DNA of 8,975 nucleotides from an uncultured Bacillota bacterium (GCA_947088415.1 CAMUGK010000037.1:1-8975); one strand, 5' to 3'; positions 1-5,939 are shown, counted from the first letter of the stretch. Numbers and translations: made by a program. The notes: a model not told the origin generated them from the sequence alone.

Positions 1-160
1 TAAACGCTGAAGGCATCTAAGCGTGAAGCCCCCCTCAAGATGAGATATCCCATAGCGTAAGCTAGTAAGAACCGTTGTAGACTACAACGTTGATAGGTCG
101 GAGGTGTAAGCACAGTAATGTGTTCAGCTGACCGATACTAATAGTTCGAGGGCTTAATCA
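1..160 (+). rRNA. 23S ribosomal RNA, 3' end (partial)
   Basis: The first 160 bases match the conserved end of bacterial 23S rRNA (domain VI). Visible signatures are the AAGCGTGAAGCCCCCCTCAA block near the start, GATAGGTCGGAGGTGTAAG around 90-109 and GACCGATACTAATAGTTCGA followed by GGGCTTAATC at the end. The 5' part lies outside the window. The 3' end is placed at about 160 by analogy with the usual ending after the GGCTTAA motif and could be off by a few bases. It is followed by a spacer and 5S rRNA in the standard order. Confidence 0.97.
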
Positions 161-281
161 CGGAAAACTTAGCAAAAATCATTGCAGTTTCTTGTTTCTT
201 ATGTTATACTTAATATGTAGTTGTCAGAGTTTTATCTCTGCTAACAAAAGTAATTCCAAACAAAAGTTTGAAGTTATACCA
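161..281 (+). other. 23S-5S internal transcribed spacer
   Basis: A 121-nt AT-rich spacer with no tRNA gene. It contains two small inverted repeats that could act in pre-rRNA processing: CAGAG/CTCTG around 225-240 (extendable through TTGT/ACAA with a bulge) and CAAAC/GTTTG at 257-270. It also contains a promoter-like pair, TTGCAG at 182-187 and TATACT at 205-210, with 17 bases between them. Whether any of these is functional cannot be told from sequence alone. Confidence 0.8.
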
Positions 282-282
282 T

Positions 283-399
283 TTCCAGTGGCGATAGAGA
301 AAAGGTCCACCTGTCCACATACCGAACACAGAAGTTAAGCTTTTCATCGTCGACAATACTTGGCTGGCAACGGTCCGGGAAGATAGAACACTGCTGGAA
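283..399 (+). rRNA. 5S ribosomal RNA
   Basis: About 117 nt, the normal length. The ends TTCCAG (283-288) and CTGGAA (394-399) pair to form helix I. The interior carries the conserved CCGAACACAGAAGTTAAGC core and the GTGGCGATAG start typical of bacterial 5S. It sits about 120 nt after the 23S end and is followed at once by an intrinsic terminator, so this is the distal end of an rRNA operon. Exact ends may differ by one or two bases. Confidence 0.96.
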
Positions 400-406
400 T
401 ATCATT

Positions 407-433
407 AAACCATGCGCATGAGCATGGTTTTTT
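407..433 (+). terminator. rRNA operon intrinsic terminator
   Basis: A 9-bp perfect stem (AAACCATGC at 407-415 with GCATGGTTT at 422-430), a six-base loop and a T run (428-433), placed directly after 5S rRNA. It ends the rRNA transcript. Confidence 0.93.
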
Positions 434-435
434 GT

Positions 436-731
436 TTTCGACCAAATGTCGCCCGACTGTCTGTTAAAAGTTATTTATATTTATGGTATTTAGTTCACCA
501 AGAAACAATCACAGGCTGTCATGTTGAAGGTGAATGTCCAATAGTTGGTGAGCCAAATTATATCCCTGATAATGAAGAAGATGTTCCACCTCTCACTATG
601 TTGTCATTGCAATTAAAATTTAGCGTAAAAGAAGATAATGGTTGCAAAAGATTAAGACATTTGTCATGGCAACAAACGAAATGATTGAGATGGAAGAAGA
701 CGAAAAACATACCTTTTTAAAGACTGCATAA
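436..731 (+). pseudogene. Possible frameshifted small-protein remnant
   Basis: No intact gene is supported between the rRNA terminator and the next promoter, but this stretch looks partly coding. One frame is open to a TGA at 682-684 and includes residues such as EGECPIVGEPNYIPDNEEDV. Near 640 a second frame opens and continues through VMATNEMIEMEEDEKH to TAA at 729-731, which sits inside an intrinsic terminator. A one-base shift around 636-660 would join the two into one reading frame. No Shine-Dalgarno sequence with a suitable start codon and no recognisable domain were found; the nominal ATG codons of the first frame lie inside the rRNA terminator. It may be a decayed gene, two unrelated fragments, or non-coding sequence. 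The product is not recognised. Confidence 0.3.
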
Positions 732-742
732 GCGGTCTTTTT
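719..742 (+). terminator. Intrinsic terminator
   Basis: AAAGACTGC (719-727), loop ATAA, GCGGTCTTT (732-740; one G-T pair), then T's to 742. It marks the end of a rightward transcript, which supports something having been transcribed across 434-731. The TAA of the second coding-like frame lies in its loop. Confidence 0.8.
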
Positions 743-757
743 CTTAGCATATTTTTA

Positions 758-777
758 ATAGTTATTGCAATAACTAT
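758..777. repeat. Perfect 20-bp palindrome
   Basis: ATAGTTATTG at 758-767 is followed directly by its exact reverse complement at 768-777. There is no T run after it, so it is not a simple terminator. It lies in intergenic DNA about 125 bp upstream of the -35 box of the InlB-type gene and could be a binding site for a dimeric regulator or a chance AT-rich palindrome. The rest of 743-902 is AT-rich sequence in which nothing else was recognised. Confidence 0.6.
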
Positions 778-902
778 ATACAAAAGGGAGATTTTTAGCG
801 ATTAAAACTTAACTTTTGAGCATAAATCGACTTTAAAGACATAAAATTTTTATATTTTCTTTAATTTTTAGTAAAAAATTTATAAAAATTCTCATTTTAG
901 TA

Positions 903-931
903 TTGAAAAACATTTTATAATGTGATATAAT
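903..931 (+). promoter_or_regulatory. Sigma-A-type promoter of InlB-type gene
   Basis: TTGAAA at 903-908 and TATAAT at 926-931 with 17 bases between. Transcription would begin near 938, just before the ribosome-binding site GGAGG at 945-949 of the gene starting at 954. Confidence 0.8.
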
Positions 932-953
932 ATGTATAAGTTTTGGAGGCATT

Positions 954-2513
954 ATGACTAAATATTTAATGAAGATTATTTCAATCTGTTCATTTATTGT
1001 TCTTATTCCTATTATTATTGTAGGGGTTGCACTCAGTGCTGTGGGTTCAACATTGTTTAATGTTGAAGCTTTTGCATCTGGTGTTAAAGAAGGCGTGGCT
1101 TATTCAATTACCATTGGCGAAGAAAAATCAGACAAAGTGGCACAAACTTCTGCTAAATTTATGAATGGCACTTCTGTTAATATAAACTTTGTATCAGATG
1201 GTTACAAATTTTTAGGTTGGGCATTTGGCGACCTTGCTACTTTCAAAGCAGACCAAATCATCGATGGAACTAATGGCAACCCTAGTTATACCTTTGACCT
1301 TTCTGAAAATACTAAATTGACAGCAGTTGTTGAAGTTAAAAATTATACCTTATCATTCAATGCTGTAAATGATGAAAATCAATCAGTAGACCTTGAAACT
1401 AAAAACTTTGCTTATGGCGAAGATCTGACAGACCTTATTACTCCTGTTAATCCATCTAATAAGTTGTTGGGTTGGAGAATTGTAGGTGGCGAAGACCAAA
1501 CAATTTATGAGAAAGCAACTTTTGCTGACGATTCAATTGATTATATTTTAGAGCCTGTTTGGAGCATTAGAGAAAAAGTTATTTTCTATACTTATGACAA
1601 CGGCAAAGAAATTAGCAGTTCTTATATGACAAAAGACCAACTTGCTGGCTTTAAATTCCCAGATGCAACAAGTGGAAGTTTTGCAACTGCTATTGGCAAT
1701 GGTTATGAATTTGATGGCTGGTGCAATGAAATTGGTGAAGCACTTACTGAAGCACAAGTTCAAGCAACTGAATTTAACCCTAAAGATATTGTTAAAATCT
1801 ACGTTAAGAGAGTTGCAAAATCTTATACTTTAAATGTTGAAGTAAGACAAGGTCAACCAACACTTGCTGTTGAATATAAACAAGGTGAAGGTTACAAACT
1901 TACTAACCTTGAAAAAGCAAGAAAATTCTATACACTTACTGGACTTGAATATAACGGAGTTGTTTATAACAAAGTAGAAAATGATTTCGTAAGCCAAGAT
2001 AATACAAAGCTTAGTGATGTGTTTACAACAGGTTCTACAACAGTTAATGGTGTTAAAGCACTTTGGACTTGTGAATATAACTTTATTAAGTTCAATTCAA
2101 ATATTGGATTGGTTGGCAATCAAGGGTTTAATATTTATGGTTTAGTTGACGGAGTTCGTGAAGAATTTAAAATTCCATCAATCACAAATGGAGCAATTTG
2201 GTTGAACAGCGAAACTGAAAATTGCATCGACCTTGAAACATCACTTTATGATTATTGCATTGACAGCAAATATACTTCATTTGAGTTGAAAAATCCAGAT
2301 AACGGCAATTTTGAAGCTGTTAAATTTAGATCTATCATTGTTTACTACAATGGAACAGATGGAAATATCGACAATGATGTGACTATTTTAGGCGAAGATG
2401 AAGTTAAAAACCTTTCATTTGCTAATCTCATGGCACAAGTTCAAACAAAAGATAAGAATTACAATTTCGTATCTGGCGGACTTAATGTTGCATTTGTATT
2501 TGACAGAGTTTAA
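954..2513 (+). CDS. Secreted InlB B-repeat-like surface protein
   Basis: A 519-residue protein with a hydrophobic segment at about residues 8-34 and an A-x-A site (AFA, 39-41) that could be cut by signal peptidase I. If uncut, the segment would anchor it in the membrane. The rest is polar, beta-rich and repetitive. GYKFLGWA (83-90), NKLLGW (169-174) and GYEFDGWC (250-257) are the G/K-x-L/F-x-GW motif of InlB B-repeat/Flg_new domains, alternating with strand motifs such as NYTLSF and SYTLNV. The second half (about 300-519) has less clear repeats. No LPXTG sorting signal or C-terminal membrane segment is visible, so wall attachment by sortase is not supported. It is monocistronic, with its own promoter and terminator. 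GGAGG lies 4 bases before the ATG. Such proteins are thought to act in surface interactions, but the ligand here is unknown. Family-level call good, function unknown. Confidence 0.85.
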   Translation: MTKYLMKIISICSFIVLIPIIIVGVALSAVGSTLFNVEAFASGVKEGVAYSITIGEEKSDKVAQTSAKFMNGTSVNINFVSDGYKFLGWAFGDLATFKADQIIDGTNGNPSYTFDLSENTKLTAVVEVKNYTLSFNAVNDENQSVDLETKNFAYGEDLTDLITPVNPSNKLLGWRIVGGEDQTIYEKATFADDSIDYILEPVWSIREKVIFYTYDNGKEISSSYMTKDQLAGFKFPDATSGSFATAIGNGYEFDGWCNEIGEALTEAQVQATEFNPKDIVKIYVKRVAKSYTLNVEVRQGQPTLAVEYKQGEGYKLTNLEKARKFYTLTGLEYNGVVYNKVENDFVSQDNTKLSDVFTTGSTTVNGVKALWTCEYNFIKFNSNIGLVGNQGFNIYGLVDGVREEFKIPSITNGAIWLNSETENCIDLETSLYDYCIDSKYTSFELKNPDNGNFEAVKFRSIIVYYNGTDGNIDNDVTILGEDEVKNLSFANLMAQVQTKDKNYNFVSGGLNVAFVFDRV

Positions 2514-2514
2514 T

Positions 2515-2542
2515 AAAAAAGACATCGAGAGATGTCTTTTTT
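2515..2542 (+). terminator. Terminator of InlB-type gene
   Basis: A6-GACATC (2515-2526), GAGA loop, GATGTC-T6 (2531-2542), one base after the stop codon. A 12-bp perfect stem with T run. Confidence 0.93.
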
Positions 2543-2560
2543 AATTCTTCTGATAAAAAT

Positions 2561-2581
2561 AAAAAAACACTGTAAGGTGTT
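2561..2581 (-). terminator. Minus-strand intrinsic terminator
   Basis: Read on the minus strand: AACAC (2581-2577), six-base loop, GTGTT (2570-2566), then a run of T's (A run at 2561-2567 on the plus strand). No intact gene ends here; it directly follows the possible remnant at 2580-2612. It could also act as a second stop for the tRNA-Val transcript. Confidence 0.55.
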
Positions 2582-2612
2582 ATTCGGGGTCGGGGCTGTA
2601 TGCATCTGCAAA
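2580..2612 (-). pseudogene. Possible 3' remnant of a minus-strand gene or tRNA
   Basis: On the minus strand the frame ending in TAA at 2582-2580 reads FADAYSPDPE and is closed by an in-frame TAA immediately upstream, so at most a tail of ten codons survives. It is followed by a terminator, as a gene end would be. The same bases share a 10-nt GC-rich block (GGTCGGGGCT, 2588-2597) with the 3' end of tRNA-Val (2709-2718), about 120 bp away, so a copied tRNA end is an alternative reading. Both are weak inferences. Confidence 0.25.
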
Positions 2613-2680
2613 TTAAAAATTCGATTTTTCACTTTTTTACATAACCTTTAAGCTAGCAACTTTATTTGCTTAAACAAAAT

Positions 2681-2708
2681 AAAAAAGCATAGTTTAACTA
2701 TGCTTTTT
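2681..2708 (-). terminator. Terminator of tRNA-Val
   Basis: An 11-bp stem (2682-2692 with 2698-2708), loop TTTAA, ending in T's on the minus strand (A run 2681-2686). It begins at the encoded CCA end of the tRNA. The hairpin is nearly symmetrical and has T's on both strands. Confidence 0.85.
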
Positions 2709-2783
2709 GGTCGGGGCTATAGGGCTCGAACCTATGACCCTCTGCTTGTAAGGCAGATGCTCTCCCAGCTGAGCTAAACCCCG
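2708..2783 (-). tRNA. tRNA-Val (anticodon TAC)
   Basis: A 76-nt cloverleaf including an encoded CCA (2710-2708). The acceptor stem CGGGGTT pairs with AGCCCCG (one G-T), the discriminator is A, the D arm is GCTC/GAGC, the anticodon loop is CTTACAA with anticodon TAC flanked by CTGC/GCAG-type pairs, and the T arm holds GGTTCGAGCCC. TAC decodes GTA and probably other GTN valine codons. It is transcribed alone from its own promoter and terminator, between the InlB-type gene and mscL. Confidence 0.96.
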
Positions 2784-2804
2784 TCACACTTATCGTGCTT
2801 TATT

Positions 2805-2833
2805 AATATATCAAATTATAAAAGATATGTCAA
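2805..2833 (-). promoter_or_regulatory. Promoter of tRNA-Val
   Basis: On the minus strand: consensus TTGACA (2833-2828), 17 bases, TATATT (2810-2805). The start would be near 2798, about 15 nt before the tRNA 5' end. Confidence 0.75.
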
Positions 2834-2868
2834 CAGTTTTTTAAATATTTTTTAAATTAATTTTTATA

Positions 2869-2897
2869 AACCCCCTTTAAAATAATTAAAGGGGGTT
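2869..2897 (-). terminator. Terminator-like hairpin after mscL
   Basis: A 12-bp perfect stem (AACCCCCTTTAA at 2869-2880 with TTAAAGGGGGTT at 2886-2897), loop AATAA, 10 nt downstream of the mscL stop. The T tract after it on the minus strand is short and interrupted, so termination may be incomplete. Readthrough would run into tRNA-Val. Confidence 0.75.
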
Positions 2898-2906
2898 ATA
2901 TTTGGC

Positions 2907-3533
2907 TTATTTTTTGCTCTTTGCTTTAAGTTCTTTATTCTCTGCCAAAAGGTCGCGTATTTCTTTAAGTAGATATTCTGTGGTATTTTTCTTTGCTTCT
3001 TCTTCGGCTTCTTTTGCCTTTGCTTCTTCAAGTGCTTTCTTTTCAGCTTCTAATGCATCTTTCTCAGCAAAGTATGCTTTTACTGCTTCTTGGTCTTTTC
3101 TTGAAATTCCACGTGCTTTAAGTTCGGCTTTATCTTCTTTTGTCATGCGTTTCTTTAATGCTTTCTTTGTGTAATCTCTAAACATTTCACTAGATTTCAT
3201 TGCAACTTTTAAAACAAGGAAAAGTGTGAAAGCAATGATAAGGAAATTTAAAACAGCAGTTATGAATGACCCCCAGTTTATATAAATACTGTTGGCAAGG
3301 TCAATTGTAATTCCATCTGCCTGATAGGCTGGCCTTAAAATTGTTACTGCACCTGCCAGACCTTCTTTCCCGCCAATAAGTGCAAGAAGAGCATTAATGC
3401 AAGGCATGATAATTTGATTTGTAAGTGCTGTTACAATTGCTGAGAAAGCACCGCCGACGATAACACCAACAGCCATATCAATAATGTTACCGCGAGTTAT
3501 AAATTTTTTAAAATCTTGAAAAAACTTTTTCAT
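2907..3533 (-). CDS. mscL: Large-conductance mechanosensitive channel MscL
   Basis: MscL is a homopentameric inner-membrane channel that opens under membrane tension to release solutes on osmotic downshock. The N-terminus FFQDFKKFITRGNIIDMAVGV fits the family signature, with the amphipathic first helix, TM1 at about residues 16-47, an extracellular loop (about 55-84) and TM2 at about 88-112. The conserved C-terminal bundle helix (EYLLKEIRDLLAENKEL, about 186-202) is present. At 208 residues it is longer than the usual 120-150, because a Lys/Glu/Ala-rich, coiled-coil-like segment of roughly 70 residues (113-183) separates TM2 from that helix. AGGAGG lies 5-6 bases before the ATG. It is transcribed alone, divergently from the BclA-like gene. 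Identification is firm; the effect of the insert is unknown. Confidence 0.95.
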   Translation of the reverse strand: MKKFFQDFKKFITRGNIIDMAVGVIVGGAFSAIVTALTNQIIMPCINALLALIGGKEGLAGAVTILRPAYQADGITIDLANSIYINWGSFITAVLNFLIIAFTLFLVLKVAMKSSEMFRDYTKKALKKRMTKEDKAELKARGISRKDQEAVKAYFAEKDALEAEKKALEEAKAKEAEEEAKKNTTEYLLKEIRDLLAENKELKAKSKK

Positions 3534-3550
3534 ATTTTCCTCCTAACGAA

Positions 3551-3579
3551 ATAATAACGCAAAGTAAAGAAAAAATCAA
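3551..3579 (-). promoter_or_regulatory. Putative mscL promoter
   Basis: On the minus strand: TTGATT (3579-3574), 17 bases, TATTAT (3556-3551). The start would be near 3544, at the edge of the AGGAGG ribosome-binding site (about 3538-3544), which is tight but close to the short leaders of other genes here. Confidence 0.5.
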
Positions 3580-3640
3580 ACGAAATATTATAATTTAACA
3601 AAAATTTTTGATATTGAATATTAAATAAAAAGGGGGTTAT

Positions 3641-4159
3641 ATGTGCAATCTAAATTTTAATCAATGTAACACTGGCGGAAACTATCCTGTGCCTATCGAT
3701 ACCTGTCGGGCAAGACTAAGAAGCATGTTGAATCGAAGCACAACGACAATTATCAATCCGACAATTTTGCCAAGTTGGAGTTATGCAAATTTTATAGTTC
3801 CACAAGATGTTTGGGTTGGGTCAATCGTTGGAGTTCGCAGACAGGCAGGTTCTGGGCGTGGAATAAATGACAATCTTGACGGAAGCTTTATTTTATCTAG
3901 CGGAACATATAATGTTGAATATTCGGCAAATGGTATCGTTCCGACTTTGTCAGACATTAATTTAGCGCTTATTTTGGACGGAGTTTTAATTGAAGAAAGT
4001 AGAAGTGAATCTTCTTCTCAAGCAAATCAAAATAGCGATATTTCAGGTAGGGCAATATTTACGGTTGGTGGAAATGGTTCTCTGCTTTCTTTAATCAATG
4101 TTGGCAGTCAAGACATAACTTTAAACAGAGCTTCGCTTACAATTAATAAGATAGGTTAA
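3641..4159 (+). CDS. BclA/C1q-like C-terminal domain protein
   Basis: A 172-residue protein without an evident signal peptide or membrane segment. From about residue 45 it resembles the jelly-roll (TNF/C1q-like) domain at the C-terminus of BclA-type spore-surface proteins: a hydrophobic strand start, then GTYNVEYSA (88-96), INLALILDGVLIEES (106-120), a Ser/Gln-rich loop, GRAIFTV (136-142), GSLLSLINVGSQDITL (146-161) and ASLTINKIG at the end. These give the alternating beta pattern of that fold. The collagen-like Gly-x-x repeats usual in BclA are absent. The first 25 residues hold three cysteines (2, 9, 22). A GGGGG-type Shine-Dalgarno sequence precedes the ATG by about 5 bases. No clear promoter or terminator was seen. 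In spore formers such domains trimerise on the spore or cell surface; that role here is inference. Confidence 0.65.
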   Translation: MCNLNFNQCNTGGNYPVPIDTCRARLRSMLNRSTTTIINPTILPSWSYANFIVPQDVWVGSIVGVRRQAGSGRGINDNLDGSFILSSGTYNVEYSANGIVPTLSDINLALILDGVLIEESRSESSSQANQNSDISGRAIFTVGGNGSLLSLINVGSQDITLNRASLTINKIG

Positions 4160-4201
4160 AAACATATTTAGGCAAGTTATTATATTTTTCTACAAAAATG
4201 T

Positions 4202-4231
4202 TTGCTTAAAAATCTAAGTTTGGTATATACT
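4202..4231 (+). promoter_or_regulatory. Promoter of the 50-residue ORF and recO
   Basis: TTGCTT (4202-4207), 18 bases, TATACT (4226-4231). The start would be near 4238, just before the ribosome-binding site AAAGGGGG (about 4240-4247). Confidence 0.6.
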
Positions 4232-4255
4232 ATTAATGTAAAGGGGGAATGACTT

Positions 4256-4408
4256 ATGAAAGAGAATTTTTTAGATACACCTGCAGGAAAGGCTTGGATA
4301 AGTTTTCAAATTTCGCCAACGGCAGACAGAGGAAGCGACCTAATAAATACTCTTTTGTTAGATAAAGCTCGTTCCAAACAAAACCAGAAACCTGAAATTG
4401 AAATGTAG
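4256..4408 (+). CDS. 50-residue protein upstream of recO, unrecognised
   Basis: A short ORF with good translation signals: AAAGGGGG ends about 8 bases before the ATG, in the same style as the gene at 3641. It reads MKENFLDTPAGKAWISFQ at the start and ends in a Lys/Gln-rich tail (KQNQKPEIEM). No membrane segment or signal peptide is visible. Its stop is nine bases before the recO ATG and its final codons contribute to the recO ribosome-binding site, so the two are almost certainly cotranscribed and may be translationally coupled. In Bacillus the small gene yqzL sits between era and recO; the position and size fit, and a W-x-x-F...LLL pattern is faintly similar, but the sequence does not match YqzL well enough to name it. 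Confidence 0.7.
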   Translation: MKENFLDTPAGKAWISFQISPTADRGSDLINTLLLDKARSKQNQKPEIEM

Positions 4409-4417
4409 GTGAATAAT

Positions 4418-5131
4418 ATGACTACAAAAGTTAAAGCCGTTGTTTTAAAAACAGCGGATTATAAAGAAAAGGACAAGCTGATTACGCTGTTCACTTTAGA
4501 ACAAGGCAAAATTTTTTGTTCAATGCGTGGTGTTAAGTCGCCAACGGCAAAATTAAAATTTGCAAAAGAGCCTTTTTGTTTTGGCGAGTTTATATTAGAA
4601 AACACTAAAGGCAACAATATTGTAACGCAAGTGCAAATTATTGAAAACTTTTTTGAAATCACAAAAGATATAGATAAGTTTTATGAAGGTTGTGCAATTT
4701 TAGATGTTGTCAACAAACTTTCTTCTGAAACGCCAGACCCTCAACTTTTTATCGAACTTATCAAGGCTTTAAAATGTTTATCTTTTGAAAATCCACGAAA
4801 ATATTATGTTTTTGATAAATTTATGCTTAATATTTTTAAAAATTCAGGATATTATTTTCTTTCACAAAAATGCCCAGTTTGCAGTTATCCACTTGATGAC
4901 AACAGATATTTCAATTTGGAAGTAGGTGAGTTTGTTTGTACAAATTGCAAAACAAATCTTTGTATAAAAGTTTCAAATGCTGGCTATTCAGGACTTAAAT
5001 TTTTAGATAGAACAGATTATTCAAATTTGAAAAATTTAAAACTTGGTGGAGAAGCTGAAGTTGAAATATATAATTTATTAGACAAAAACTTTGAATGGAG
5101 ATTTAATAAAAGATTTGTTCAAATTATATAA
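4418..5131 (+). CDS. recO: DNA repair protein RecO
   Basis: RecO binds single-stranded DNA and SSB, anneals complementary strands and, with RecR, loads RecA at gaps in the RecFOR recombination pathway. The 237-residue product has the family layout: an N-terminal OB-fold (about 1-80, beginning TKVKAVVLKTADYKEKDKL and including ITLFTLEQGKI), a helical middle, and a four-cysteine zinc site, CPVC (152-155) with CTNC (174-177). Length is normal (about 240-270). ATG at 4418 is preferred over an in-frame GTG at 4409 because AGGTG at 4407-4411 sits 6 bases before it. It lies last in a two-gene unit and ends in a terminator shared with the convergent minus-strand operon. Confidence 0.95.
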   Translation: MTTKVKAVVLKTADYKEKDKLITLFTLEQGKIFCSMRGVKSPTAKLKFAKEPFCFGEFILENTKGNNIVTQVQIIENFFEITKDIDKFYEGCAILDVVNKLSSETPDPQLFIELIKALKCLSFENPRKYYVFDKFMLNIFKNSGYYFLSQKCPVCSYPLDDNRYFNLEVGEFVCTNCKTNLCIKVSNAGYSGLKFLDRTDYSNLKNLKLGGEAEVEIYNLLDKNFEWRFNKRFVQII

Positions 5132-5157
5132 AAAAGTGGCTAAAAACCACTTTTTTT
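5131..5157. terminator. Bidirectional terminator after recO
   Basis: AAAAAGTGG (5131-5139), loop CTAAAAA, CCACTTTTT (5147-5155) and more T's to 5157. It overlaps the last base of the recO stop codon. The A run on the left gives T's on the minus strand too, so it can also end the convergent operon whose last gene stops at 5201. Confidence 0.9.
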
Positions 5158-5200
5158 AATGAAAATTATTTAGCATAAAAATTTTAAGCTTATTTTAATT

Positions 5201-5512
5201 TTAAGTTACTTCAAACTTTGCAAATTTAAGTTCGAATAATTTATCATAATCTGGCTCTACTTGTCCGTTATTTATATGTTCACTTGTCAAACCCATGCTT
5301 TTTAAAGTTTGAATAAAAGGTTTGCTTAAAGTTATTGGAGTTTTAAAAAGGTCGGCTGTAAATTTTAATTCGCCAATTGTGTTTTCTGCCCAAGCCTTTA
5401 ATGAGCCAAATTCTTTTAGGGCTTTAGATTGAGTGTGGCTACTTTTTAACGGCATAGTTGAAGTGGCTAATTTTAAATATCCGATAATTTTAGGTAATTT
5501 AGATGTTTCCAT
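5201..5512 (-). CDS. Unrecognised 103-residue protein
   Basis: The second gene of a minus-strand pair, 17 bp after the upstream gene's stop. AAGG (5524-5521) lies 8 bases before the ATG. The protein starts METSKLPKIIGYLKLATST, has no signal peptide, membrane segment or cysteine, and is mixed helix/strand in character. It shares a pattern with its neighbour: K-x-F-x-x-L (about 34-39, here KEFGSL), the ITLS motif (60-63, TPITLSKPFIQTLKS), then TSEHI and a final hydrophobic strand before EVT. These features suggest a distant paralogue, but similarity is low. No family recognised. AT content and codon use resemble the surrounding genes, so recent transfer is not indicated. Confidence 0.75.
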   Translation of the reverse strand: METSKLPKIIGYLKLATSTMPLKSSHTQSKALKEFGSLKAWAENTIGELKFTADLFKTPITLSKPFIQTLKSMGLTSEHINNGQVEPDYDKLFELKFAKFEVT

Positions 5513-5529
5513 AATTTTTTCCTTTTAAT

Positions 5530-5919
5530 TTATTGTTGTTGAGAAAAATTGAAAGTTTCTTTTAAAGAAGGTGCAAAAATATCTATTGGTTTAATGTGTC
5601 CAAATTTTGTAATTTCAACCACGTTAATTGAATGTATAAGAGGGTTATGAGCATTATCGGGAACAATAAACTTTAAATTTTTTATTGAATTGCTTGAAAA
5701 TTTTGTTCCTCCAAGCCTTTTTACAAATCCGTTGCTAAGAGTTATTGTGCTTGAAGATAAAGTGGCTATGGTTTGACAATCACAAATGACAGTGTCAAAA
5801 AAATTATTTAAACCATCAAAAAATTTAATTCCTTTTTGTTCGATTTTTTTATCTACTTTCAAAACGCAATTATTTAGACCTTTTGGCCCGTTTGTTATTT
5901 TTCCTATAATTTTCTTCAT
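5530..5919 (-). CDS. Unrecognised 129-residue protein
   Basis: The first gene of the minus-strand pair. TAGGAGA (5930-5924) precedes the ATG by 4 bases, and a near-consensus promoter lies just upstream. The product begins MKKIIGKITNGPKGLNNC and ends NFSQQQ. It is predicted soluble and beta-rich with no membrane segment; two nearby cysteines occur in VICDCQT (about 44-50). The central ITLSNGFVKRL segment (about 59-69) lines up with ITLSKPFIQTL of the next protein, and the flanking K-x-F/F-D-G-L and S-x-x-I positions also fit, hence the proposed paralogy. After that it has about 30 extra residues (VVEITKFGHIKPIDIF and onward). No domain recognised and no function proposed. The strong promoter suggests appreciable expression. 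Confidence 0.78.
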   Translation of the reverse strand: MKKIIGKITNGPKGLNNCVLKVDKKIEQKGIKFFDGLNNFFDTVICDCQTIATLSSSTITLSNGFVKRLGGTKFSSNSIKNLKFIVPDNAHNPLIHSINVVEITKFGHIKPIDIFAPSLKETFNFSQQQ

Positions 5920-5939
5920 TTTCTCTCCTAGGGTTCTTT

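Noticed and set aside
440..450. 11-mer GACCAAATGTC shared with the S10 leader at 6261-6271
   Set aside because: Several shared 11-mers are expected by chance in a window of this size; no wider similarity flanks the match.
412..684. 90-residue ORF starting right after 5S as an intact gene
   Set aside because: Its first ATG codons lie inside the rRNA terminator hairpin, no ribosome-binding site precedes them, and the coding character passes to another frame near 640. Kept only as a possible remnant.
2902..3174. Plus-strand 90-residue ORF opposite mscL
   Set aside because: Ser/Phe/Ala-rich composition is the antisense reading of the Lys/Glu/Ala-rich MscL insert; no ribosome-binding site.
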